This document shows positions 22,170 through 32,100 of a stretch of DNA of 64,000 bases, one piece after another. A program made the translations under genes and the position numbers. Location: positions 5,394,001 to 5,458,000 of the forward strand of contig CP075497.1 in the NCBI GenBank assembly GCA_021613535.1, given 5' to 3'. Source of the DNA: Adineta vaga (Eukaryota; Rotifera). The notes beneath the pieces are model-generated. The model saw only the letters and a list, made by a program, of their open reading frames with translations. It made no database searches and had not been told where the DNA came from. Numbering within the stretch: position 1 is the first letter of the stretch; the number at the start of each line of letters is the position of its first letter.

Positions 22170-24190
22170 CTTGGTCAATATATGATGAATATTTCACAAG
22201 GGTTATCTTCAAATTGAATAAGATAGACAAAGAATCACACATAAAATATTAACAATGGGACAAGTTTCAGAAGAAATCTCTTCTAGTTTTGGTGATTGTA
22301 TAAGTGTTATCATTAATGACGATAATGCCGAGAAATTTATTCTTCAAATTGGCACTATTAATAAAACAAACTGATCATCATCATCATCTGATTTAACTTG
22401 ACTAGGAATTGAAACTATTGCAAAAGTTTATATGGTTTATCCTAACGTTGATGAAAATGGTGAAATTGAAATAGTAATGGATTGGATCTAAGAAACTGAT
22501 GGAACATCTATCAAGAGAAAGTTTTAGTGACAGAAGATATTGTGAAAATTTTAGGAATTGAAACTGTAAGAAAAGCGATTGAAAATGAAATGAATCATTG
22601 AATTTATTTGATAAATCTTATGTCAATTATTGACATTTAGCACTTATTCATGATGTGATCACAACGAAAGAACATTCAATGATTATTATACGACATAGAA
22701 TTCAATTCACAAGATGTTCCTTCCATTATAATATGCTCTTTTCGAGAAACAGTTGATATTTTTATAGAAGATGTTGTACATACTGAATTTGATTTATTAA
22801 AACGGTTTCGGAAAATATTTTTCTAGGATAATTAACTCGAATTAGTACTAGATCATTATAATTCTGATTAGATATGAAAAAATATTCATCAGTAATGGAA
22901 CTACTAATGAGTTTTTTATCTGAAGAACTATTTGATCTGATAATGATTGTTAAAGATAAAGAACTATTTATTGAAATCGATCGTTCAAATTCAAACATCA
23001 CTGAATATTCACCATCATCTTATCATTAAATCTTATCAATATCATCTAATTATTATTCTCCATTATCAAAAATTCATTATTCTTTAACATCAATTGCTTT
23101 TTCACCGATTTCTCCAACAGCATCAAGATATTTGTTAGTGGATCACAGTTCAATTTATCGATCGAAATCACTTCATTAGAAATTCATCAATTTTTCTTTT
23201 CTCGATTTAATCTTTGTTTATTTGATATAGTCCAATAAATCTTGAATATAGTTGAATGACAAGTACAACTTATTCTGAAACAGGAGAATGACAAGTTTCA
23301 ATATCACCAACATATTCAGTTCAAAATCCATCATTGAATAATCTATCTCATTTAAGCAAAGGTTTCTTTTCTTTTTCTTTCTTATATTTTAATCAAAAAA
23401 ATTATTCTTTTAGAAATCACTCTCTCAAACATCGTCTAAACCTATTCAGTTTAACAAGGTCCTATTAAATGATATGTAGTTCTTCGTCTCTTGGTTAATC
23501 TCTATCAAGTCCAAGTAAGAAACATCTTTTCTTTTCTTCTGTATTAAAAACAAATTGTCAATTGAAAGATGTTCTCCCTCATCTTATTCATCATCAAGTC
23601 CTTCACACAGAAAGTTTATATTAACTTTATTGATTGATTGATATTTTATGTTTTATTTCTTTAGCTCGAACAAGTCCATCACACAGTGAGTTCTCTATTT
23701 GATAGAAATCCTGTTCTGATAATTTTCTTTTTTTCTAAGTCAAACATCATCTAGTTATATTTCGTTGATAATACAATTGTTACTAGTAGCTTGTGTATGT
23801 TGAATACAATCCTTGTTCAAAGGTCCAATATTTCTCACATACAGAAAGTCGATCGAAGAAATAGTGATGTATTAAGATCCAACCTCTCGGAGTTATTCTC
23901 CGAATGATCATAGTGGAAGTAGAGCATCTACTATCTATTTTCCAAGTTCATCAGTTTCTAATCAATTCAATTGAATATTTTCCGGTAGTTAATCAGCGTA
24001 TTCATCATCATTATCTTCAACTTCTCCTCAATACAGATTTCATTTTAACTTTCTTTTTTATAATTTTATTTTCAATAAAAATCAGTCTTTCAGTCCAAGA
24101 CGGCCGATCTACAATTAAAACATTGATACATCTCATTGTAGGTAATATTCATTTATTAAATAGAATAAATCAACCACTCGTTTTACTTTA
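22170..24190 (+). pseudogene. POLR2A: Broken copy of the 3' part of the RNA polymerase II largest subunit gene (RPB1)
   Basis: Reading the plus strand across frames gives fragments that align in order with the end of the RPB1 core. From 22255: EEISSSFGDCISVIINDDNA then EKFILQI (human [28 protein letters not shown]). Then GIETIAKVYM (human GIEQISKVYM), DWI-stop-ETDGTS (human EWILETDGVS), LGIETVRKAIENE (human LGIEAVRKALERE), VNY-stop-HLALIHD (human VNYRHLALLCD). From about 23000 to 24000 there are Ser/Pro/Tyr-rich pieces such as EYSPSSYH and RSYSPNDHS that look like a degenerate heptad tail, some bounded by TTTAG acceptor-like sites. There are many in-frame stops and shifts, so it cannot encode a working subunit. 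It keeps intron-like spacers, so it looks like a decayed gene duplicate and not a retrocopy. Confidence 0.8.
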
Positions 24191-24600
24191 ACATCTCCAG
24201 AGTCATTGAAATAATTATGGAGATTCAATGGATTCACTTTGAGTTAATGACGAAAAACAAAGATCATGAACGTTTTTCCTAACAAATACAAACACATTTC
24301 TTTTCTGATTGAAACGATAGAAAATAAAGAGAGACAAACAAAAAAAATTCAACCTATTGACGATGATTGTCCTTTCTTTGTCTAAAACTATTGATACACT
24401 ATTAATACAACTACTATAATGTATGATACTTGTTCAGAATATGTGCATGGGATCTGTGCATTTATGAAGAAGCAAACATATCCTTGAACTTATCGAAATC
24501 TCCTCATTCATGAATATCTTTGAACGAAAAACAACAGAAAAAGATTAATTTATCAAAATTTATTTTTTTCTTGCTGTTGGAGAACGGCGTCAATTTGATC
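24191..24600. other. Spacer with no recognised feature
   Basis: AT-rich DNA between the RPB1 pseudogene and the inverted repeat. Nothing recognisable was seen. Confidence 0.4.
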
Positions 24601-24639
24601 CTGTTATTTCTGGATAACGAGGAAGCAAATGTCCACTTC

Positions 24640-24945
24640 TTGTTGGGGCGAAATGTTATCAAGACTCTGAAGACGGAAAACAAACGGTTATTTTCAAAAT
24701 GAAGAAGAGAAAATCAAAATCATGATCGGAAGAAGAGTCACTGTCGATATTGTGTTCAAACTCTGCCTATCATTATCGATCTTTTTCTCATTTAGTACTC
24801 ACATTAATCCAATTGTTCAATGATTCAATAAATTGCTCAACCATTGAATATATTTGTTTCGTTTTACACAAACAATATGAGAAAGGTATTATCCCTATCG
24901 ATTCCTGTTCTTTTATATTCTTCTCAATGTGCCCGTTGTCAAGAT
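24640..24945 (+). repeat. Left arm of a long inverted repeat
   Basis: This stretch matches the reverse complement of 25862-26150. Shared blocks run in order: GTTATCAAGACTCTGAAGAC / GCTATCAGGATTCTGAAAAC, AACAAACGGTT, TTTTCAAAATGAAGAA, CACTGTCGATA, TGTGTTCAA, CTGCCTATCAT, ATCGATCTTTTTCTCAT, ATATTCTTCTCAATGTGC and GTGCCCGTTGT. The outer half of each arm has a short open frame ending AKNKRFFSK-like. The arms may be terminal inverted repeats of a DNA transposon or an inverted duplication. Confidence 0.7.
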
Positions 24946-25260
24946 GATGACCGTGTATGAGTTATCAACTGATTGGTCATCACTTGATCTTGACCTTGAC
25001 CTTGAGGTCAACCACCCTTCATATGAGATTCTTCCAATGGCACCTGCTCTGCGCAAGGTGAACCAGATCTCGACAACTGTGACCACACCAATCTGTGATC
25101 ATCGAACTATTCTTCGAGAACACCGCATTTCGAAAGTCATTACTTTTTGTTTGTCAGTCTCTTTTAATGCCCATGTTTCCGAAGCATAGACTAGTACACT
25201 AAACTAAAAACGCACGTTGTTAACAGCTTTATCTTACTTTCGATCTTTGGTTTGCGATTG
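24930..25260 (-). mobile_element. Remnant of a non-LTR retrotransposon reverse transcriptase (C-terminal end)
   Basis: The minus strand reads, with frame breaks, ESKIKLLTTCVFS, then LVYASETWALKETDKQKVMT and FEMRCSRRIVR. This is the YGSETW...EMRCxRRxLR signature after the reverse-transcriptase domain of LINE-type elements (L1/RTE/Jockey groups). An in-frame stop follows and the usual WxxxxTN motif is lost, so the fragment is dead. It lies between the arms of the inverted repeat. The exact clade cannot be assigned from so short a piece. Confidence 0.6.
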
Positions 25261-25861
25261 CATCATTTGCTTTTACTGAAAAGAGTTTTCGGAGAATGAT
25301 AAACCCTCAAAAAGAGTTTATAACAAAAAAAGCAATTTATCAATGTGCTCCACCCGTTCACAAACCCTTTTTTCCTGATGAATCGACAAAGGTTTGTATT
25401 TTGAGTAGTTATAGTTTCTGAAGAAACGGTTGCTCTAGTAGCCAACTTTTCGACTCTGTCCTAGTCCCACGACAGAGGATGCAGACCTCGTTCACCCTGG
25501 CGGCGTCCGAGCCCGTATGATTTCCGTAGATGATCGTTCATGGTTCCTTTCTTTCGTTTTTTCGTTTTTTACAAACGGCGGTATCTGTATCCTTTCCACT
25601 CAATCCTCCTCCTTTTCCCAGACTTGTGGCAGGCACACAAATCATTGAATTATGATTTCCGTGATGAAATTTTTGTTTTCCTATCTATACAAAATTCTGA
25701 GCAAGTACCAACTCTGTGTTTCATCTAGTGAGTGAGATAGAAAGGATTGTTTCACATTTCGATCAGTGACTTTTAAGCCTATTCAACGAATAGAAAACAG
25801 CTGTTTATTCTATCTAGGCAGCAGTATTTCTTCTTTGTTTTCTTATTCATATACGTTCATC
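25261..25861. other. Centre of the inverted repeat, no gene recognised
   Basis: Mixed composition. The stretch at about 25455-25530 is richer in G and C (for example GGCGGCGTCCGAGCC) and may belong to the same dead element as the reverse-transcriptase fragment. No open frame with recognisable motifs was found. Confidence 0.35.
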
Positions 25862-26150
25862 ACGTTAACAACGGGCACATGCACATTGAGAAGAATATAA
25901 AATAACAGAAATTGCTAGAGACAAGATCATTCTCATATTATTTGTGCAAAACAAAATAAAAATATTCAATGTGTCAAAAATTATATGAATCACCATACGA
26001 TTCGAATGATGTGAGTAGAAGATGAGAAAAAGATCGATGATGATAGGCAGATCTTGAACACAGTATCGACAGTGGATCTTCTTTTTCTTCATTTTGAAAA
26101 GAACCGTTTGTTTTTCGTTTTCAGAATCCTGATAGCACCTACCTTCAACA
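25862..26150 (-). repeat. Right arm of the long inverted repeat
   Basis: Partner of 24640-24945 in opposite orientation, with a spacer of about 920 bp. The match is imperfect, roughly three bases in four by eye, so the duplication is not recent. The arm overlaps the start of a Gln-rich open plus-strand stretch (about 26124-26285) that begins after TTTTCGTTTTCAG and ends in TAG; its meaning is unclear. Confidence 0.7.
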
Positions 26151-26289
26151 ACAAGACAATGTCATCTTTCTCCTTTTCGACAGCCAAACACGACAATCGC
26201 AGAAGCTCAGCCAACAGAGAAAACAAATCGAAATGATCCTTCAACAGCAGTCACCACCGGCACCTCATCTATCCTCACAACAATAGACA

Positions 26290-27560
26290 TTGTATATTTC
26301 TATTTTCTTCTTTGTGTGACATAAAAGAACATAAATTTCGATAAATTAATCTTTTCTCATTCGATTCTTTCAAAGATAATCTTGAACAAGCAGATTTTGA
26401 CAAGTTCAAGGATGTTCTTCTTCGGAATACATAGACTTTATTCACAGATTAATGATTAGAACAACAATTAGTGAAAACGAAAGAAGGTGTATATTCTGTG
26501 GAAATACTGAAAAGATTGTTACTTATGTTTTCTTAACCAAATCAAATGAAAGAACAGTTCGAAACGATATTCATCATGAAACGAAACTTGGCAAACTATA
26601 GTATCATCATGAAGAAGAGATTATCTGAAATAATAATATTTTATTTCATTGATATTGTTTGAAAGAATTATTTCGAATAGGTGATCTATTAATCTAATGA
26701 AGAAAACAATGAAATTAAATGATTTTCTATAGAAAAAACAAACTTTTGTAATTCTGTTCTTCGAATTCATCAAACGGATTGAATAATTTCTCGATTTCTG
26801 ACTATAATTTGAAACAGAATAACGCTAAATTCATTTCCCAGGTCGAAAAATCCGAGCCAGATCGTGCCGAAACCAAAACATTCCGCTGATATTTGCACAT
26901 CGAATCCAATATTGATATCGTAATCAGCATAGAGAGATATATATGTTACAGAATCGTAACCAAAAGCACAGAGAATACTACGTTTCTAATTATTTTTCTT
27001 CATCCAATCTAAATAAAGATGAATTCAATCGATTCTATGAATTATTTTTTTTCCAACAAACCTTAATTCAAGAATTGAAATAAATATCAGTGTTCCTAAT
27101 AAACCCCCCGGCCTAGAATAGAAGGCCATGGCTGTGCAAAACTTCGAACGCCGTATTCGAAGGCCATTCACTAATTAATTAATTAATAAATTCCAAAAAT
27201 ATAAAACTTTCATAAATATTATTTGGTAAGTATGAAAACATAACCGATTTTCTGTAAAAAAAACACCTAAAAACATGAATTAAGGTTATTAATTAATTAT
27301 TTTAAAAAATTAAATTATTTCAATTAATAATTCGTAAAAAGTTGCCCTCAATAGAATGCCACTTTGAAAACTTTGAGAAACAAAGGAAATTGTTTGTTTG
27401 TACGCTATGAGTCATTGTTCTATTAGAAACCCTCCACAAGAATAATACATCATAGCTAGGTACGGACATCACTCTTCATTAGAGAGGTGGATGATTTTCT
27501 TCATCGATTGGTTCACTGATTCATTTATCCAGTCTAGAGTATCCATCGGTAATCAATGAT
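26290..27560. other. Decayed region with no intact gene
   Basis: AT-rich DNA. A short piece at about 26475-26600 reads RRCIFCGNTEKIVTYVFLTK on the plus strand and then runs into stops; it may be a trace of a former gene with a CxxC motif, but I do not recognise it. At 27100-27180 a GC-richer patch with GGCC-containing inverted motifs is followed by TTAA-rich DNA to about 27340, which could be a small non-autonomous element. Neither is certain. Confidence 0.35.
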
Positions 27561-27565
27561 GGATC

Positions 27566-27590
27566 ATATATATATATATATATATATATA
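27566..27590 (+). repeat. (TA)n microsatellite
   Basis: About twelve TA units, read directly. Confidence 0.85.
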
Positions 27591-27639
27591 CATTTTTATT
27601 TTGCTTTAAATGAACAACGACTAACTTCCCAATTCTTCC

Positions 27640-28132
27640 CCTACCACAAACAACATCTTCCGCCTTCGATTCTCGGATGAGAGCAGTATGTTGTTTTTTA
27701 AATAAATTTTACAAATATCTTCTTTCAACCTCTATTCTCTACTTAGGCGCAAGTAACACCAGCGTCGCCTCGCTATTATGTTCCTTTCCCCCAATCGACC
27801 CCTGTCACCAAGAGCAGTATGTTATTGTTTTTGTGAAAAATTTAAATTTATTTTCGATTTCTATCTTTATTTAGGCAGATGCTCCACCAGGGCCGCTCTT
27901 GGCCCCACCCCATCCCCAACGTCATCCCAACCCCGGCGTAAGTTGAACACCAACAAGGTTTATTAATCAATTATTCATTTTTTCATTTTAGCTTATCGTC
28001 TTCCCCCCTTCTCCATCCACCTCAAGTAAGTTAGATACTCGTTTTTGTCAAATAAATCTTTTGTTTCTCTGTTTTAGCATCCGTCCAACGTCTCACGTCC
28101 AATGATGTTTACCACCCTCCCCAACATCTAGG
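27640..28132 (+). CDS. Possible proline-rich gene of C-rich mini-exons (fragment)
   Basis: Five C-rich blocks alternate with AT-rich introns with clean borders: ...AGAGCA|GTATGTT, TACTTAG|GCGCAAG, AAGAGCA|GTATGTT, TATTTAG|GCAGATG, CCGGC|GTAAGTT, ATTTTAG|CTTATCG, CCTCAA|GTAAGTT, GTTTTAG|CATCCG. In one frame the blocks read as Pro/Ser-rich peptides such as TPASPRYYVPFPQSTPVTK. The first two donors and the introns behind them resemble each other (GAGCAGTATGTT), suggesting exon-intron unit duplication. No start codon or family could be fixed and the reading phase across all five blocks is uncertain. It may be the 3' part of a low-complexity gene or a decayed copy. Confidence 0.4.
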
Positions 28133-28279
28133 GTATCCAACACCAACTCACCACCGTCACCGCCACCCTCGCAACAATAAACATTCCCCTAAACCTGTTC
28201 CCTTTTCCTTTTTTTTTGTTTGTTTTTCTTGTTTTTTTTATACAAAAAAAATTATGATTTCTTTTTCTTTTTGAAATTA

Positions 28280-28600
28280 TCTTCAGCAGAGATGGGCAAG
28301 TCATACTAAACAAATTATTCATACATGTTAGACTTGAAATTTATATTCAATTGAAAACAAAATTTCAGTAGAAAAATCAAATTTGAATTGAAGGAAGAAT
28401 TTCGATCGAGAAATCAGAATGTATTTGAAAACAGAAGAGAGCATTTTAATAGAACTTTTCATTTGAGATCTGCAATTGGAAAAAGAATTGCACTTGAAAA
28501 GACATTTCAATTGGAATTTTACCATGACTGTTTGAATAAAATTGTTCAGTGGAAATAATTCTCATAGATAATCTTATATGAAACTTATATGGAAAAGTTT
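28280..28600. other. AT-rich stretch with repeated AATTGAAA-like words
   Basis: Words such as TTCAATTGAAAAC, TTTGAATTGAAGG, GCAATTGGAAAAAG and TTTCAATTGGAATT recur within 250 bp, giving weak repeat and palindrome structure. It may be a small non-autonomous element. No gene was found. Confidence 0.35.
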
Positions 28601-28613
28601 CAAGTTTGACACT

Positions 28614-28880
28614 ATTGCATCCCAGGACGATGGTTCCTGAAAGCAGTATTCCACTTATTTCCGGTGAAAACCTGCAGGATACCTATGTTTTCCGCGTCGG
28701 ATACCGTGGAAAAGTGCCTGGAATCCTGCTGAAAGAACCGGTGATCGTATCCGACTATCGGTTATGGCAGGTTCTTGTCGGTTCCCGATAAAACCGGGTT
28801 AATCCGATCACCGGAATACTGCTTCCATGAAATCTTCGGAAGGTCCTGGAACTGGACGGTTCCGGACCGGGTTGTTTGAC
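28614..28880. other. GC-rich element with internal inverted motifs
   Basis: About 265 bp that are clearly richer in G and C than the AT-rich DNA around them. GAAAGCAGTATTCC near the left end faces GGAATACTGCTTCC near the right end. TCGGATAC and GTATCCGA, and CCGGTGATC and GATCACCGG, also occur as inverted pairs, and GGTTCC/GGAACC words recur. One 61-codon open frame is present but has no recognisable motif. It abuts repeat copy 2. A MITE-like or foreign insertion is possible; the family is unknown. Confidence 0.5.
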
Positions 28881-28887
28881 ATGGGTG

Positions 28888-29058
28888 ATTCATATCTTCA
28901 ATAGAGAACAGTAAGACGAAAAAAAGCATATCGTACGTTGAATAAATTTAATGATTAGACTGGTTATTTTTTATTTTTAAAGAAAATGTATATAGAGCAA
29001 GAGAATATGACATCAGAATAAAAAAGAAACTGAAAGAGAAGAAGAAGAAAAAGAAAAA
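28888..29058 (+). repeat. Direct repeat copy 2 (DNAH7 3' flank)
   Basis: Partner of 21491-21660. On the minus strand it lies 75-245 nt downstream of the dynein stop codon and includes an AATAAA (plus-strand TTTATT near 28968), so it probably contains the dynein 3' end. Its left border coincides with the end of the GC-rich element. Confidence 0.85.
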
Positions 29059-29131
29059 AAATAGTTTGAAAAACATTTCATTTCGTTCGGGATAGATTAT
29101 CAAAATAAAATATATCACCGTTATTATTAGT

Positions 29132-32100
29132 TTAATCATCAAGTTGACAAAGAGAAGCTACACCACGGTTGATCCAATGTCGTTTGGGTTTATCAGATGG
29201 AAGTTCGATTATAACTACGAAATTCGTTGAATGACCTGTCGTACTAAGTACACCACGTCTGGCACTTGTCTAAAGAATAGAAATATGAATTATCGAGTGT
29301 ATTTTCAAAAAGATATAGTTTACTTTATAAACAGGACATGAATAAGTGTTCACTTGTGAAAAATTCTCCGTTACTCCAGGTTTTAACCATATGATTGGCA
29401 AAGTATCAAAAAGTATTTTTGGTAATGATTCATCCAAAACATGACGTTTCTTATTCCAACGAGCACCTTCAAGAAAAAGACCTTTGATATATGCACCATC
29501 TTCAGGTTTATTTGGCATATCATTATCTTCGTCTAGAATATCAAATTCAAAACCGAGTTTATCAATGGGAATTGTATATCTTCGAGCATAATTTTGTAGA
29601 ACACCTGAAGGGAAAAAAAATAGGATATGAAAGTGTTTGTAATTTTTTATTTTCTTACCGGTCAAAAATGATTGCGTAAAGAAGAAACCACTAATCCAAA
29701 ATACAGTCGGTGGTCCATTTTTAATCCATGTTTGTAAAAATTTCAAACTAAAGGAAAACGAAAATCTTCTATTTCTATTCAAGAAAGATTTCTTACCGAG
29801 CCATCAAATCATTTAAATAACTTCCTAATGGTTTTAATGATGGATAAGATTTCGATGCCCATGCATTAGGTACTTTGCCAACAAACATTGCATTAAAAAC
29901 TTCTTCAAGTTCCGAAGACATGAGAACAAGACCTTTGATAGCTTTACGTAGATCAGCTAGAGTCTTTCGGACTTCAAATGTTAAACGATTATAACGAATA
30001 ATTTCTTGACGAAGAACAGTATTCATTGATTCATTGTAGAGAACAGGATATTTTTTTCCAATCTACAATAAAGAAAAAACAATTTGAATTTTTATCTTAC
30101 AAATTTCAATACTTACAGCTTCGGTATCGAAATCTGCAGGTAATTTACTAAGAATATCAGCAGCTAATTCATCAATAACAACGGATGGTGTACGTCCTTC
30201 ACCTCCAGAAGTTTGTTTTGGTAATGTTAAAAGAATATTATCGAATAACTAAACGATAAAGTACAATTAAAGTAATGATTATTTGAAAATATTTACTGTT
30301 TGAGTTTCTTGTTGATCTTTTGTAATATCAGCATTTGAATGTAAACCATAGACTTCCGGTAATGGATTCAATGGTAATGTTCGTACATAATCAACATATG
30401 TTTGATGTGGACCATCGTCAGGAACATAATAAGTTCCACTTTCGGAAAATCTAAATACAAACATTGAAATGTTTTTATTTCTGTTATCTTATTGTTCGAA
30501 AACATGTGGGAGAAAGGAGAAATCTTTTTTTATTTATTGATGGAGTATGAAAAAGACAATGATGTTCTAGATTTTATTTTAACCAACTTGAGCCCAAGAA
30601 GGTCGTTTTTTAAGTACAATCGATGAACGTTTGCCAACAGTTGCCCAACTTGGACGTTTGAAACGTTTACGAGATGTTGATAAATTTTTTGCATGACGAA
30701 ATACTGGATAGAATGTTTCATATCTATTCGTAGATGAAAGTTGTTCCAAATCATCTTCGACATTTTCATCATCAACTAATTGATTAGCTGCTGATGACAT
30801 ATCTGTTGTCATGACTGCAGGTGTTTCATTATCAACTAATTGACATGGACATGATTTGACCAGTGTTATTGAAAAGAAAATTAGTAATAGAGTTAAATAG
30901 ATAAATGTTCGATAAATCATTGTTCAGTTTATTAACGTTGTATGATGATTTAAGAAGATCGATAGAAATGAATGATGAATCGCAAAAAGAGAGAGAAATA
31001 TGTGGGAGAAGAAGAAAATTATTAATCAAATTTAAGTGCAACTTGCGAACAGGTCGTCTGTTTATTATATCTTCAATATTATCGATGGTATTTCAAATGT
31101 GGGTGTTAGTAGATTTTTTTCTTAATTAAATGTCATTGACATAATCGATTTTGATATATTTGCATTCGAATATCTTTATATGTGCAATAGTTATGACAAT
31201 TTCCAGAACTTTCATCTTGTTTATTTCAATTATTTTTTTGAGTGGACTTTTTCCTTTTGTATGTTTAAAGAAATAGAAGAAACTTTTTCTTACTTGTAAT
31301 GTTCGACATCGACGACTTCCTGATTGATACAAACAGATAATAATGAAAGAAGTAAACGACGATCTTTATCATCTGTTACACGACCACCATAATTACATTC
31401 ACCAAATAAATAAGATATCTAATGATAATAGAAAAGAGAGAGAAGATGAAGGAAGAATACTAGAATAATAGAAAAACAAACTTACAGCTTCTAATGGAAA
31501 ATCTTCGTATTCATTGAGAAACATTTGAAGTTGACGGAGAGAGATTCGAAGATCGGATTCACTGAAAACGAGGATAAAAATGATATAATCAAATAATTCA
31601 TTGTTTCGCAATCAAGCTAGTTGTATTGATTATGTTTATGTAACTTACTCGAAGAAGTATGGAATGTTCCCTAAAAACAAAATCATACCATAAGTTTTAT
31701 TTTGAATTAATTTTTCAATTGATGCTTACATCCTAATGGCCCAAATTGTCTTCGTTCTTGTACGAGACCATGAAAGAAACAAAGTCCAAATAGAAGTTTT
31801 CTCCATCTTTCTGGTTTATTACAACCATTGAAGAATGTTTGATCATTAATTGGATCATTTAAATATGAACGAAGTAAATTTGCTCGTAAACCTTTTGGAC
31901 TTTCATTGGTCATTTTAATACCATTTTGTAAGATTGTAACAGGAAAAAGATCGGATGGATAAGATGTTAACCAAAGACGAAAATCATTATGAACTTTTCC
32001 AGGTACTAAAAGTTCTTCACAGATTCGTTCTAATTTGGGCATCCAACTAGCAGCTAAATGACAATTTTGTAAGACAACCCAAGTACCTTTTTCAACACCT

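Noticed and set aside
28606-28791. 61-codon open frame in the GC-rich block
   Set aside because: GC-rich DNA has fewer stops by chance; no signal, motif or splice context supports a protein.
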